Below are positions 45,384 through 55,844 of a DNA stretch of 64,000 nt, one piece after another. How positions within the stretch are numbered: the stretch's first letter is position 1; every line of letters starts with the position of its first letter. The DNA comes from Agrobacterium tumefaciens (lineage in GTDB: Bacteria > Pseudomonadota > Alphaproteobacteria > Rhizobiales > Rhizobiaceae). Made by a program: the position numbers and the translations under genes. A model generated the notes under the pieces. It did no database searches and was not told the DNA's origin. It worked only from the letters and a program-made list of their open reading frames with translations. The stretch lies in NCBI GenBank assembly GCA_025559845.1, contig CP048469.1, positions 372,001 through 436,000 on the forward strand, read 5' to 3'.

Positions 45384-47213
45384 TCAAGCGACGATCTCTG
45401 CATCTCCATCTTCCGGCTCGTCTTCCTCTTCGCGTTTTTCCACCTTGTTTTTTGGCTTCATCAACGGCTCAGGTTTGACCTCACGGACAGGCTTGTTGTG
45501 CAACATCTGCCGGCCGGCGGCCAAGCCTTCAACGGCCTGTAACTGCAACCGTTCCTCATCGCGTTCACGTATGTCGTCGGCAATCGAGATTGCGCGCTCG
45601 CTGTCCATATCCAACCCCTCCAGCATCCTTCGTCCGAAGACGAGGCCCGATTCCAGCGTTTCACGCAGTTCGTACTCGATGCCTTTTTTCCTGAGGTCGA
45701 TCGAATGGATACGGTCATAGGATCGGGCAAAGATGCGCACGGACGGAAACTCCGACTGGATCATGTCGATGATCCGGTCCGTGGTTTCCTTTTTGTGGGT
45801 GCAGACGGCGACGATATCGGCGCGTTCGATGCCGGCGGCAATCAGAACGTCCTTGCGCGTGCCGTCACCGAAGAAAATGCGGAAGCCGAAACGGGCTGCC
45901 TGACGCACACGATCGGCAGAACTATCGATCACTGTGACGTCTCTCCCGCCTGCCAGAAGAATCTGCGATGCGATCTGGCCGAAACGCGAAAAGCCGATCA
46001 TCAGAACATCGGCACCCGCGCCGTCGAAATCCTCTTCAAGCGCGTCTTCGTCCGCGTCTTCCGCAGTCAGACGGCGTGACACGACGGCGAGAAGCGGGGT
46101 CAAGGCCATTGATAACGTGACAATGGCAACCAGTATCGATGCTGTCGCCTGTGGGAACAGCCCGGACGCTGCGGCCGTGGTGAAGAGTACAAAACCAAAT
46201 TCGCCACCTTGTGCCAGAAGCAGGGCGATACGGCTCGATGCGTAACGCGACGAGCCTGCGATACGGCAGAGGGCGTGAATGAGTGTCGCCTTGACGAGCA
46301 TCATCACCGGCACGGCAACCAGGATCAGGACGATGTGCTCATAGACGATGCGGATGTGCAGCGACATGCCGACCGCCATGAAGAACAGCGCCAGAAAAAG
46401 GCCGCGAAACGGCTCGATATCGGCCTCAAGTTCGTGTCGATAAGACGATTCCGACAGCATCAGGCCCGCCAGAAGCGCGCCCATACCCATGGAAAGACCG
46501 ACCATTTCCATGATCGCTGCGGCACCGATGACCACAAAGAGTGCTGCGGCGATCATGACTTCGCGCGCTCCGGTCCGGGCAATGATCTGGAACATTGGGG
46601 TCAGCAGATAACGCCCCGCGAGAACCATGCCGCCCACCGCCACGACCGAGGCGACGAGGTCCGAAACCATCGAGTCGGTCGGCACTTCCGGACGATTGGA
46701 AAGAATAGTGACGAGAGCAAGCAAGGGGACGATCGCGAGGTCCTGAAACAACAGGATCGAGAAAGAGCGGTTGCCGTGTTTGGTATTCATGTCGCCATCA
46801 TCTGCGAGGATTTGCAGCGCAAAGGCAGTTGAAGAAAGCGCAAGTCCGAAACCGGCCACAAGGCTGCCTCGCCATTCGATCAACCCTGCCCACCAGGTAA
46901 TTGCCGCAAGCGTACCCCCGGTAACAAGCACCTGTGCCAGCCCAAGACCCAGAATGTCGCGCCGCATCTGCCAGATGCGTGACGGCTTCAGTTCAAGGCC
47001 GATGATGAACAGCAGGAAAACGACGCCGAGTTCGGAAACGTTGAAGATGTCTTTCGCATCCGTCACCAGATGAAGAAACGGCCCGATGACGATGCCCGCC
47101 ACCAGATAACCTAGGACGGTTCCAAGTCCGAGCTTGCGAAAAATGGAAGCTGCAATCACCGCACCGGCCAAAAGCAGCAGGGGTTCGGTAAAGAGAGCGT
47201 CGTGCTCAGTCAT
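45384..47213 (-). CDS. monovalent cation:proton antiporter, CPA2/Kef type
   Basis: 609 residues. About 12 transmembrane helices to residue 385 (exchanger domain), then a cytoplasmic RCK/TrkA-N domain from about 410 (VLMIGFSRFGQIASQILL, with GFSRFG for the usual GxGxxG, and the acidic strand end VIDSS), and a charged C-terminal tail rich in Glu/Lys. This build is that of KefB/KefC K+ efflux systems gated by glutathione adducts. Ion and gating ligand are not determined. No KefF/KefG partner is adjacent. Confidence 0.9.
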   Translation of the reverse strand: MTEHDALFTEPLLLLAGAVIAASIFRKLGLGTVLGYLVAGIVIGPFLHLVTDAKDIFNVSELGVVFLLFIIGLELKPSRIWQMRRDILGLGLAQVLVTGGTLAAITWWAGLIEWRGSLVAGFGLALSSTAFALQILADDGDMNTKHGNRSFSILLFQDLAIVPLLALVTILSNRPEVPTDSMVSDLVASVVAVGGMVLAGRYLLTPMFQIIARTGAREVMIAAALFVVIGAAAIMEMVGLSMGMGALLAGLMLSESSYRHELEADIEPFRGLFLALFFMAVGMSLHIRIVYEHIVLILVAVPVMMLVKATLIHALCRIAGSSRYASSRIALLLAQGGEFGFVLFTTAAASGLFPQATASILVAIVTLSMALTPLLAVVSRRLTAEDADEDALEEDFDGAGADVLMIGFSRFGQIASQILLAGGRDVTVIDSSADRVRQAARFGFRIFFGDGTRKDVLIAAGIERADIVAVCTHKKETTDRIIDMIQSEFPSVRIFARSYDRIHSIDLRKKGIEYELRETLESGLVFGRRMLEGLDMDSERAISIADDIRERDEERLQLQAVEGLAAGRQMLHNKPVREVKPEPLMKPKNKVEKREEEDEPEDGDAEIVA

Positions 47214-47328
47214 GGTGGCAGGCTTTCGAATATGAGGGTGAGATCGCCATTCGGGCAGAGAATGCGGCTTTCACCCTTGATGCGGGATAGTTGGCACAAT
47301 AAATGGAACAGGAATGAAAGGCCAACTC

Positions 47329-48675
47329 ATGTCTTCGGAAATCGATTCTTCTAAGCTTCTCGATCGTGCCAGCCAACTTGTCGACCTCGCCCGCGCCGCC
47401 GGTGCAGATGAGGCCGATGCTGTTGTGGTCCGGTCCCGTTCTCAGTCCATTGGTGTCCGGCTCGGAAAAGTGGAAAACACCGAGTCCTCTGAAAGCGATG
47501 ATTTCTCGCTCCGTGTTTTTGTCGGTCGGCGCGTTGCAAGCGTGTCCGCCAATCCTGGTTTCGACCTGAAGACATTGGCGGAGAGAGCCGTCGCGATGGC
47601 GAAGGTTTCCCCTGAAGATCCCTACGCCTGCCTGGCGGACAAGGATCGGCTGGCAACGTCTTATGACGACCTCAAGCTTTTTGATCCCACCGAAGTTCCC
47701 GCTGACAAGCTGAGCGAAGCTGCGCTTGCTGCGGAAGAAGCCGCTCTTGCGGTCAAGGGCGTCACCAATTCCTCCGGCGCTGGTGCGTCGAGCGGTATGG
47801 GCGGTCTTGTTCTCGTCACATCACATGGCTTTGCCGGCAGCTACATGGGCAGCCGCTTCAGTCGCTCCGTCAGCGTCATTGCAGGCGAAGGCACGAAGAT
47901 GGAGCGTGATTACGACTTCGACAGCCGTCTCTATTACGCCGATCTGGACGCGGCCGAGCTCATAGGCCGTCGTGCCGGAGAAAAAGCAGTCGAGCGTGTC
48001 GGTCCACGTCAGGTCGACACCGGCAGCAACATGACGGTTGTTTTCGATCCGCGCATTGCCCGCGGGTTTGTTGGCGCCATTGCCGGTGCGATCAACGGTG
48101 CATCCGTTGCGCGCAAGACAAGTTTCCTGCGCGACAAGATGGGCCAGCAGGTGCTGAAAAGCGGACTTAACCTCACTGATGACCCGCAGATCGTGCGCGG
48201 TCCATCTTCCCGTCCTTTCGATGGGGAAGGGGTGAGGGGCGAACGCATGGTGATGATTGAGGACGGTGTGCTGAAGCACTGGTTCCTGTCAACCTCGGCG
48301 GCGCGTGAACTCGGTCTGGAAACCAACGGGCGCGGTGTTCGTGGCGGTACGTCGGTTTCGCCGGCATCAACCAATCTGGCGCTCGAGCCCGGCGATATTT
48401 CTCCCGAGGATTTGATCCGCCAGATCGGCACAGGCTTCTACGTCACCGAACTCATCGGCCACGGCGCCAATATGCTGACCGGTGAATATAGCTGTGGCGC
48501 CAGCGGTTTCTGGATCGAGAACGGTGAAAAGTCCTTCCCGGTTTCGGAAGTGACGATCGCCTCGAACCTCAAGGACATGTTCATGCGGATAACGCCGGCG
48601 AACGACATCGATCGCAAATACGGCATTGCTGCTCCGACCCTTGCAATCGAAGGCATGACGATCGCGGGCAAGTGA
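47329..48675 (+). CDS. pmbA: TldD/PmbA family metalloprotease subunit
   Basis: TldE/PmbA-type protein, 448 residues, partner of TldD in processing of modified peptides and CcdA degradation in E. coli. Typical stretches: AGADEADAVVVRSRSQSIGVRLGK in part near the start, then RGPSSRPFDGEG and TGFYVTELIGHGAN...GYS-like C-terminal core (LTGEYSCGASGFWIENG). The ATG at 47329 has AAAGG 7 nt upstream and is preferred to 47314. Divergent from the Kef gene. tldD is not in the window. Confidence 0.92.
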   Translation: MSSEIDSSKLLDRASQLVDLARAAGADEADAVVVRSRSQSIGVRLGKVENTESSESDDFSLRVFVGRRVASVSANPGFDLKTLAERAVAMAKVSPEDPYACLADKDRLATSYDDLKLFDPTEVPADKLSEAALAAEEAALAVKGVTNSSGAGASSGMGGLVLVTSHGFAGSYMGSRFSRSVSVIAGEGTKMERDYDFDSRLYYADLDAAELIGRRAGEKAVERVGPRQVDTGSNMTVVFDPRIARGFVGAIAGAINGASVARKTSFLRDKMGQQVLKSGLNLTDDPQIVRGPSSRPFDGEGVRGERMVMIEDGVLKHWFLSTSAARELGLETNGRGVRGGTSVSPASTNLALEPGDISPEDLIRQIGTGFYVTELIGHGANMLTGEYSCGASGFWIENGEKSFPVSEVTIASNLKDMFMRITPANDIDRKYGIAAPTLAIEGMTIAGK

Positions 48676-48764
48676 TCTCTACTGTCGATTGCTTTCGCCG
48701 GTGGTTCGTGTGCAAGTGCGAATGAGATAAGCGCGCGGTTTGCGCGCGCGGAAAAGACGGCACG

Positions 48765-49571
48765 ATGAAAGATATGGCTGAAGCCCGCTGGGCTTCCGAT
48801 TTGGCGCTTATTCTTGAAGCTGCGCGCAGAGCAGGGGAGACTGCGCTCGGTTTCTTCCGCAAGGACCCCGATGTCTGGTGGAAGAATGGTGGCCAATCCC
48901 CAGTCAGCGCTGCGGACTATGCAGCGAATGAAATCCTTGCAAACATCCTTCGCTCAGCCCGTCCCGACTACGGGTGGCTGTCGGAGGAGACCGACGACGA
49001 TGCTGTTCGACTGACAAGAGACACCGTTTTCGTCATCGACCCAATCGATGGCACACGCGCGTTTATTGGCGGTCGCGATACATGGTGTGTCAGCGTCGCC
49101 GTCGTCCATCGCGGCAGACCTGTGGCCGCCGCGCTTGTTGCCCCGGCGCTTGCAGAAGAGTTCACTGCAGTCGAAGATGGTCCCGCGTTGAAGAATGGTC
49201 AGCCCATTGTGGTGTCCAGCAGAAATGAGGGCATCCTGCATCTGGCTGCACCGGAAGACGTGATCGCTCATCTGTCTGCCGATGTCCGTGCCGGTGTGAA
49301 ACGCATTCCGCATGTGCCGTCACTCGCCTACCGGCTGGCAATGGTGGCGGACGGCCGTATCGACGGAACACTGGTAAAGGCGAACTCACACGAGTGGGAT
49401 CTCGCAGCCGCGGACCTTATCCTCGACAGGGCGGGCGGGCAGCTCGTGGGCCTCGATGGAAAACCTCTGATGTATAATCGTGTGCAGGTTAACCACCCGG
49501 CATTGTGCGCCGCAGCAGAATATGCGCTTCAAGAGCTTTTGAAAGCATTTTCACATCTGTCCAACGGTTGA
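48765..49571 (+). CDS. cysQ: 3'(2'),5'-bisphosphate nucleotidase, inositol monophosphatase family
   Basis: Hydrolyses PAP to AMP, relieving sulfate-assimilation by-product toxicity. 268 residues with the Li+-sensitive phosphatase metal motifs: WLSEET (about 71-76), DPIDGTRAFIGG and the C-terminal HEWDLAAADLIL. An inositol-monophosphatase-type activity is the alternative. It starts a same-strand run with DUF4170, waaA, HAD and lpxK. Confidence 0.88.
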   Translation: MKDMAEARWASDLALILEAARRAGETALGFFRKDPDVWWKNGGQSPVSAADYAANEILANILRSARPDYGWLSEETDDDAVRLTRDTVFVIDPIDGTRAFIGGRDTWCVSVAVVHRGRPVAAALVAPALAEEFTAVEDGPALKNGQPIVVSSRNEGILHLAAPEDVIAHLSADVRAGVKRIPHVPSLAYRLAMVADGRIDGTLVKANSHEWDLAAADLILDRAGGQLVGLDGKPLMYNRVQVNHPALCAAAEYALQELLKAFSHLSNG

Positions 49572-49632
49572 CGTTTACCCGGAAATCCAGCAGATGAAGG
49601 GCTCTCTCAGACATATAGAAAGAGACAAAGAG

Positions 49633-49872
49633 ATGACCGAAACCGGCAAACCGAAACAACTCCTGCACCTGGTGTTTGGTGGCGAACTCGAAAACCTTCA
49701 GGATGTTCAGTTCCGGGATTTGAACGCGCTCGATATCGTCGGCATCTACCCTGACTATGCAACGGCGCTGACAGCGTGGAAGTCCAAGGCTCAGTCGACC
49801 GTCGACAACGCTCATATGCGTTATTTTATCGTGCATATGCACCGTCTTCTCAATCCTGACGAAAAAAAATAA
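49633..49872 (+). CDS. DUF4170 family protein
   Basis: 79 residues, cytoplasmic. The sequence KQLLHLVFGGELENL...FRDLNALDIVGIYPDYATALTAWK and the ending RYFIVHMHRLL match the small DUF4170 family of alphaproteobacteria, unknown function and usually found by the Kdo transferase gene. The ATG at 49633 is preferred to 49594, where the extra 13 residues look untranslated. Confidence 0.82.
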   Translation: MTETGKPKQLLHLVFGGELENLQDVQFRDLNALDIVGIYPDYATALTAWKSKAQSTVDNAHMRYFIVHMHRLLNPDEKK

Positions 49873-49899
49873 CTACTTTTGCCCTTGCGTTGTAATATT

Positions 49900-49923
49900 A
49901 TCGGGAAACAGCACTTTCCCGAT
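49900..49923. repeat. 9-bp hairpin between DUF4170 gene and waaA
   Basis: ATCGGGAAA/TTTCCCGAT around 6 nt, 28 bp after the DUF4170 stop. Possible weak terminator in a 211-bp gap. Confidence 0.5.
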
Positions 49924-50083
49924 GATTCTTGCTCGCAGCATGCAAACAGGCGTCTGGGCGCGAAAAAGTGATCGTGCATACGCCTGCTGTGACAAAAAAT
50001 GACGCAATTTGAGAAGTACTAGGCGGCGATAACTCGAGTTACAGGGAAAAGGCATTGCGCGGAACGATCAAGGGCAGAATGTC

Positions 50084-51406
50084 ATGAGCAGCCGTATCGC
50101 ACGCTTCGCTCTTTCCGGTTACAGAATTGCCGGCATTGCCGCCTACCCTTTTGCCAAGCCCTATCTTTCTTATCGGGCAGCGAAGGGCAAGGAAGACAGG
50201 CGCCGCCGCCTCGAGCGGTTTGGCTACGCCAGCGCCGAACGTCCGCGCGGGCCGCTTGTCTGGTTCCACGCAGCAAGTGTTGGTGAAACGCTGGCGCTCA
50301 TTCCGCTGATCCGTGAAATCCGCAAGCGCGATATTTTCGTTCTGTTGACGACAGGCACGGTCACCTCCGCAGAGCTGACCCGTACTCGCCTTGGCGACGA
50401 TGTGATCCATCAATATGTGCCGCTCGACATCAAGATCGCTGTCAATCGTTTCCTGACCTACTGGGCGCCCGATGCCGCCATCACGGCCGAGTCGGAAATC
50501 TGGCCCGTGACGATGATGGAGCTGGAGCGTCGTCATATTCCGCAGATCAGGGTCAATGCACGCCTTTCGGACCGTTCGTTCGGTCGCTGGCGGAACCGCC
50601 AGGATATTGCGGAATCGCTGTTTTCCAAGCTTGCCCTCGTGGTTGCACAATCTGACCTCGATGCAGAGCGGTTCCGCGATCTCGGTTCATGGCCCGTTGT
50701 CATTTCCGGGAACTTGAAAGGCGATACAGATCCGCCGCCGTGCGACGACACAGTGCTGGAGCGCTATCGCCAGCAAATCGGCAACCGCAAGACCTGGGCG
50801 GCGATTTCCACTTTTGACGGGGAAGAAAAGGCTGCTGCCACCGTGCATGCCGCGATCAAGTCCCGCAATGGCCAGTTGACGATCATCGTGCCGCGTCATC
50901 CGGAACGCGGTGATGATGTGGAGGCGATGCTCAAGGGCATGGGGCTGACCGTCGCTCGCCGAAGCCGGGCTGACATCATCACCCCTGAAACAGATATTTT
51001 CCTGGGCGATTCCATTGGCGAGATGGGGCTTTATCTCCGTCTGACGGAGCTTGCCTTCGTTGGTCGCTCACTGACTGCCGAGGGTGGGCAGAACCCGCTG
51101 GAACCGGCGATGCTTGGCTGTGCCGTGCTTTCCGGCGCGCACGTGCAGAACTTCCGTGAAGCTTATCAGAAGCTCATCCGTGCCGGTGGGGCGCGTATCA
51201 TTCGTGATGTCGAAATGCTGGCCAAGGCCGTGCACTATCTGCTGGTCAACGACAATGAGCGTTACAAGATGATAGATGCGGGCAACCGTGTCATTCAGGA
51301 TATGCGTGGCGCACTTTCAGCCACCGTCAAGGCGCTCGAACCGTATATCAATCCTTTGACCGTCTCGGCCAAACTTCAGCCGCGCAGTGCGGTTGGCTCA
51401 TGGTAA
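50084..51406 (+). CDS. waaA: 3-deoxy-D-manno-octulosonate (Kdo) transferase
   Basis: GT30 enzyme that adds Kdo from CMP-Kdo to lipid IVA, inner membrane, 440 residues. Visible landmarks: N-terminal GPLVWFHAASVGET (including the catalytic-region Glu), then LTTGTVTSAEL, VTAESEIWPV-like AITAESEIWPV, IVPRHPERGDD and the donor-site AEGGQNPLEPA. Its last codons overlap the HAD start by 7 nt. Confidence 0.95.
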   Translation: MSSRIARFALSGYRIAGIAAYPFAKPYLSYRAAKGKEDRRRRLERFGYASAERPRGPLVWFHAASVGETLALIPLIREIRKRDIFVLLTTGTVTSAELTRTRLGDDVIHQYVPLDIKIAVNRFLTYWAPDAAITAESEIWPVTMMELERRHIPQIRVNARLSDRSFGRWRNRQDIAESLFSKLALVVAQSDLDAERFRDLGSWPVVISGNLKGDTDPPPCDDTVLERYRQQIGNRKTWAAISTFDGEEKAAATVHAAIKSRNGQLTIIVPRHPERGDDVEAMLKGMGLTVARRSRADIITPETDIFLGDSIGEMGLYLRLTELAFVGRSLTAEGGQNPLEPAMLGCAVLSGAHVQNFREAYQKLIRAGGARIIRDVEMLAKAVHYLLVNDNERYKMIDAGNRVIQDMRGALSATVKALEPYINPLTVSAKLQPRSAVGSW

Positions 51407-52149
51407 CGGATATGCCGGACCAACAGGCACACTCAATCGCTGCTGTTCTGTTCGACAAGGACGGGACGTTGCTCGGTTATGATGCAAGCTGGGGGCCCGT
51501 CAATCGCGAGCTTGCGGCGATTGCAGCCAAAGGCGATCCAGATCTCGCCGATCGACTTCTCGCAGCCTGTGGCATGGACCCGGTGACGGGCCATGTCGTG
51601 GCGGACAGTCTTCTTGCGGCAGGCAATACGGCAGAGATTGCGGCCGGGCTGGTGGCTGCCGGTTCACCTTGCGATGAAGTGGAGCTGACGACGCGGCTCG
51701 ATCGGCTTTTTACCGAGGCTGCGGACAAGTCGGTTCCCGTGACTGATTTGAAGGGCTTTTTTACTCGCCTCAAGGCGCGCGGTTTCAAACTCGGCATCGC
51801 GTCCAGCGACAATGAAAATTCGATACGCCGACTGGCGGAACGCTTTGGTTTCGAAACCGATATTGATTTCTTCGCCGGTTATGACAGCGGTTACGGCACA
51901 AAGCCGCAACCGGGCATGGTGCTTGGCTTTTGTCAGGCGACGGGCATTCCGCCTGAACAGGTCGCTGTTGTCGGTGATAACAATCACGATCTGCACATGG
52001 CGAAAAATGCCGGTGCCGGCCTGCGCATTGCCGTTTTGACCGGGACCGGGTCGCGTGAAAGCCTGGGCAGGGACGCCCACTATTGTTTTGACGACATCAC
52101 GTCTTTGGAAGACCTGTTGCCGGCACGCTCCGTTCTGGAAAGCGCCTGA
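51400..52149 (+). CDS. HAD-superfamily hydrolase, phosphoglycolate-phosphatase-like
   Basis: 249 residues with HAD motifs: nucleophile FDKDGTL (19-21 region), motif II ASSDN, Lys in YGTKPQPGMV, and acidic motif VGDNNHDLHMAK. Overlaps waaA and comes 108 bp before lpxK, so it is embedded in a lipid A gene set. The substrate is unknown: phosphoglycolate and a lipopolysaccharide-precursor phosphate are both possible. Confidence 0.88.
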   Translation: MVTDMPDQQAHSIAAVLFDKDGTLLGYDASWGPVNRELAAIAAKGDPDLADRLLAACGMDPVTGHVVADSLLAAGNTAEIAAGLVAAGSPCDEVELTTRLDRLFTEAADKSVPVTDLKGFFTRLKARGFKLGIASSDNENSIRRLAERFGFETDIDFFAGYDSGYGTKPQPGMVLGFCQATGIPPEQVAVVGDNNHDLHMAKNAGAGLRIAVLTGTGSRESLGRDAHYCFDDITSLEDLLPARSVLESA

Positions 52150-52257
52150 AATTCCGGGTGCCGTTTTGCAATCCTTGGTTTTTTCTGGCACATACCACCT
52201 TTGATAAGACGGATTTCAAACCTCAAACCGCAGGATGTGCGGCGGGAGCGGGCATAG

Positions 52258-53304
52258 ATGGTATCTGAAGCGCCGCCTTTCTGGTGGCAGAAGGCTGGGT
52301 GGCAGGCATGGGCTCTGTCGCCGTTTTCGCTTCTCTATGGCAAGATTGCCGGGCGCCGGATGCGCACCGCAAGACGAGCAAGCGTTTCTGTTCCCGTTAT
52401 CTGCATCGGTAATTTTACGGTCGGTGGGGCTGGCAAGACACCCACGTCTATCGCGATCGCAAGAGCCGCGAAAGAAAAAGGGCTGAAGCCGGGCTTCCTG
52501 AGTCGCGGCTATGGCGGCTCGCTCGATGTCACGACACTGGTAGACCTTGGGCATCATCGCGCAGCTGCAGTCGGCGATGAACCCTTGCTCCTTGCACGCG
52601 AGGCGATGACGGTCATCTCCCGCAAACGGGTGGAAGGAGCCGAGAGGCTGGTGAAGGAGGGTGCTGATCTCATCATCATGGATGACGGCTTCCAAAGTGC
52701 CAGGTTGACGCTCGACTACGCGCTCGTCGTGATCGATACGATCAGAGGTGTCGGCAATGGCTACCTTGTTCCCAGCGGCCCGGTGCGCGCGCCCCTTCCT
52801 GAACAGATGCGGCACATGACCGGACTTCTGAAGGTCGGCAAGGGACACGCGGCCGACGCCATCGTTCGTGTCGCTGCAAAGGCCGCCAAGCCTGTTTTCG
52901 TCTCCAGCATCCAGCCGCGCGAACTATCCGAAATCGACGGAAAACGCGTCCTCGCCTATGCGGGCATTGCAGACCCCGCCAAGTTCTACAGGACCGTCGA
53001 AGACTTGGGTGGCGAGATCGTCCAGCAGCGATCGTTCCCGGACCATCATCACTTCAGCGATGATGAAATTGCCGACTTGCTGCTCGATGCGGGGAAGCAG
53101 GACTTGCTACTTGTAACCACGGCAAAGGATGCAGTCCGTCTCAACGGCCATCAAGGCCGGGCGGAGGAATTGCTCTGGAACAGTCTGGTTGCGGAAATCG
53201 ACATGGTATTCGACGATCCGAATGCAGCTTCGACGATCATCGACCAGGCCATCGAACACTGCCGCCTTCGGCGTCTCAAGGAAAGTGCACATCCCGCCGC
53301 GTGA
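52258..53304 (+). CDS. lpxK: tetraacyldisaccharide 4'-kinase
   Basis: Phosphorylates the 4' position of the lipid A precursor disaccharide at the inner membrane, 348 residues. N-terminal membrane-proximal helix with PPFWW, then the Walker [14 protein letters not shown] (about 50-62), [15 protein letters not shown] (catalytic/Walker B region) and a C-terminal [12 protein letters not shown] segment ([11 protein letters not shown]). The terminator stem starts inside the last codons. Confidence 0.96.
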   Translation: MVSEAPPFWWQKAGWQAWALSPFSLLYGKIAGRRMRTARRASVSVPVICIGNFTVGGAGKTPTSIAIARAAKEKGLKPGFLSRGYGGSLDVTTLVDLGHHRAAAVGDEPLLLAREAMTVISRKRVEGAERLVKEGADLIIMDDGFQSARLTLDYALVVIDTIRGVGNGYLVPSGPVRAPLPEQMRHMTGLLKVGKGHAADAIVRVAAKAAKPVFVSSIQPRELSEIDGKRVLAYAGIADPAKFYRTVEDLGGEIVQQRSFPDHHHFSDDEIADLLLDAGKQDLLLVTTAKDAVRLNGHQGRAEELLWNSLVAEIDMVFDDPNAASTIIDQAIEHCRLRRLKESAHPAA

Positions 53305-53326
53305 AAACCGCCGGGATGTGCTTTTT
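53287..53326 (+). terminator. lpxK terminator overlapping the coding end
   Basis: 10-bp stem GCACATCCCG/CGGGATGTGC followed by TTTTT. The lpxK stop codon (53302-53304) is in the 15-nt loop. Confidence 0.88.
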
Positions 53327-53329
53327 GCA

Positions 53330-53551
53330 TCATTTCGGCAGAGTACCGGCCTTCGTTTCTGCTTCCAGTGAAGCTGCCGCATCCACATAGGCTTCCTGCC
53401 GTGCAACACTCCAGTAGCGCAGTTCGTCGAGCGGGATGATCTTGCCCGTTACGGCGCAGATGACGTGAGAGCCAGTCTGCACGATCCGGAAATCGCCATC
53501 GAGATAGTCGATGATCGCGGCGCGGTTTCCGCCTCCCTCAAATCTGTTCAT
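53330..53551 (-). CDS. DUF2093 family protein
   Basis: 73 residues: MNRFEGGGNRAAIIDYLDGDF then VICAVTGKIIPLDELRYWSV, the whole of the DUF2093 family, unknown function, typical of alphaproteobacteria next to lpxK and mutL. The ATG at 53551 has AGGAGA 8 nt upstream; an upstream start at 53620 in the same frame would add 23 basic residues not seen in the family. Confidence 0.87.
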   Translation of the reverse strand: MNRFEGGGNRAAIIDYLDGDFRIVQTGSHVICAVTGKIIPLDELRYWSVARQEAYVDAAASLEAETKAGTLPK

Positions 53552-53691
53552 CCGTTTTCGTCTCCTGCCATTTCCAATGAGTGCATCCAGGCCCAGACGG
53601 CGTAGCGTTTTTCTGAACAATCGGGATGCTCCAGTTCCTTCGAGTTATACCGCCCGGCATCCCATAATGCCAGACCGCGCTTGCCCTGGCA

Positions 53692-55515
53692 TCAACTGCG
53701 CCCAAAGAGCCGCTCTATATCGGAGAGCTTCAGTTCGATGTAGGTGGGGCGGCCGTGATTGCATTGCCCGGACCCAGGCGTATTTTCCATCTGCCGGAGC
53801 AGCGCATTCATTTCTTCTGGCCGCATGCGACGCCCCGAACGTACCGAACCATGGCAGGCCATTGTCGCGGCGACGTATTCAAGCTTGTTGGCAAGCGAGG
53901 ATGCTGCGTCCCACTCGGCAATTTCATCCGCCAGTTGCCGGATAAGACCCTGTACGTTGACTTCGCCCAGCATCGCCGGCGTTTCTCGAACCGCAACCGC
54001 GCCGGGACCGAACCGCTCGACCACAAGTCCTAACGCATCGAAACCACCAGCATGTTCCATCAACCTGTCGCAGTCTTCCTCGGGCAGGTCGATGATCTCG
54101 GGGATCAGCAAGACCTGCGAGGAGGGGCGTTTGGCGTGCAGGGCATTCCGCATCTCTTCGAACACCAACCGCTCATGTGCGGCATGCTGATCGACGATCA
54201 CCAGGCCATCGTCAGTCTGGGCGACAATGTAGTTCTCGTGAAGCTGTGCTCGTGCGGCGCCGAGCGGATGGCGCAGTGGTTCAGGTGATGGTGCCTGCGT
54301 TGGCTCGTTGTAAGGCTCAGCGATCTCCGCCCGGGCCGTCGGCATGGTGATGTCTGTAAACCGTGACTGCGCCGGTTCGGCAAAATGCATCTCGCCGGAA
54401 TATGCAAGCGGCCGGGAAGGTGAGGTTGCGGGAGACCAGGCGGGCGACGGGAACGGGCGCACGGTGGATGGGCTATACCCAGGGCGAAAGGCACTCATCA
54501 TCTGGCTTGCGCCTGTGGTCGCAGCCCTGTCGCCATCGCGCGTCAGGGCCTGGCGGATCGCTCCGATGATAAGGCCGCGGATCAGGCCGGGGTCGCGGAA
54601 GCGGACATCGGATTTGGCTGGATGAACGTTGACGTCCACCAATGCGGGATCGAGCGTCAGTGACAGCACCGCGACCGGGTAGCGTCCATGCGGCACGGTT
54701 TCCGCGTAAGCTGCGCGAATGGCGGAAAGGAGCAGTTTGTCCTGCACCGGGCGGCCATTGACGAACACATATTGATGCGCTGAGTTGCCGCGGTTGAAGG
54801 TCGGTACCCCGGCAAAGCCGGTCAGTGTCACATCCTCGCGCTCGGCATCGATTTCGATGGCGTTGTCCTTGAACTCCGCGCCGAGAATCTGCGCCATACG
54901 GGCAAGGTGATCATCACCGGTGGCGGGGATCTCAAGCGTCGAGCGATCGGTGCCGGAAAGCGCGAAGCGGATATGCGGAAAAGCAATGGCCATGCGCTTG
55001 ACGACTTCGGTGATCGCGGCAGCCTCGGCCCGTTCCGTCTTGAGAAACTTCAGTCGGGCTGGGGTCGCAAAAAACAGGTCACGGACCTCGACGATCGTTC
55101 CGGCGTTTGCCGCAGCTGGACGGACTTCGGAGACCTTGCCGCCGCTGACGGAAATCACCGAGCCTTGTGCCGCACCCTGCCGGCGGCTGGTGATCGAGAG
55201 TTTGGCCACCGATCCGATGGAAGGCAAAGCTTCACCACGAAAGCCGAGAGTGTGGATATCGTCCAGCGTGTCGGAAATTTTCGAGGTGCAATGCCGCCGC
55301 ACCGCAAGCTCCAGATCCTCGGGTGTCATGCCTGAACCATTGTCAGTCACACGCACAAGACCTTTGCCACCACCCGCCGTGGCGATTTCGATGCGCGTCG
55401 CACCTGCGTCGATGGCGTTTTCGACCAGCTCCTTGGTCGCGCTCGAAGGGCGCTCGATGACCTCGCCGGCGGCGATCTGGTTGATGAGGGTTTCGGAAAG
55501 TAGTTTGATGACCAT
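53692..55515 (-). CDS. mutL: DNA mismatch repair protein MutL
   Basis: 607 residues. GHKL ATPase motifs: [22 protein letters not shown] (Glu29, Asn33), DNGSGM and [12 protein letters not shown]. The proline/serine-rich linker spans about 345-430. The C-terminal dimerisation domain contains [13 protein letters not shown], which fits the metal-binding endonuclease motif DQHA-x2-E-x4-E, so this MutL is probably a nicking endonuclease as in organisms without MutH. The ATG at 55515 is preferred; 32 further in-frame residues upstream have no similarity. Confidence 0.95.
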   Translation of the reverse strand: MVIKLLSETLINQIAAGEVIERPSSATKELVENAIDAGATRIEIATAGGGKGLVRVTDNGSGMTPEDLELAVRRHCTSKISDTLDDIHTLGFRGEALPSIGSVAKLSITSRRQGAAQGSVISVSGGKVSEVRPAAANAGTIVEVRDLFFATPARLKFLKTERAEAAAITEVVKRMAIAFPHIRFALSGTDRSTLEIPATGDDHLARMAQILGAEFKDNAIEIDAEREDVTLTGFAGVPTFNRGNSAHQYVFVNGRPVQDKLLLSAIRAAYAETVPHGRYPVAVLSLTLDPALVDVNVHPAKSDVRFRDPGLIRGLIIGAIRQALTRDGDRAATTGASQMMSAFRPGYSPSTVRPFPSPAWSPATSPSRPLAYSGEMHFAEPAQSRFTDITMPTARAEIAEPYNEPTQAPSPEPLRHPLGAARAQLHENYIVAQTDDGLVIVDQHAAHERLVFEEMRNALHAKRPSSQVLLIPEIIDLPEEDCDRLMEHAGGFDALGLVVERFGPGAVAVRETPAMLGEVNVQGLIRQLADEIAEWDAASSLANKLEYVAATMACHGSVRSGRRMRPEEMNALLRQMENTPGSGQCNHGRPTYIELKLSDIERLFGRS

Positions 55516-55844
55516 GATGGCTATTTTCGCGGATTCGCAGGACGTTCGGAAGTAAAATCGGTTTCTGGCGGAAATATGCACAGTTTTGCGCCTTGGCACC
55601 GCTTCCGGCATTGCAGTTTTTGCAACGTTAATCGCCCTTTAATCGGCGGGCGTTATGGTCGGCCGACTTGAAATGAACGCGCGAATGAGGTCTTCCTTAC
55701 TGGAAGGTGCGACGGCGAAACGGGTAGCCGTCATCTTTTCCTCAAGACTGCTTCAAGCGGCAAACCCTGATGTTTCTTTGTCCGGAATCTCATGATTCCA
55801 ACAGATGCATAAGCCTGAATGAGAAAACAGGTGGGGGTTTACTG

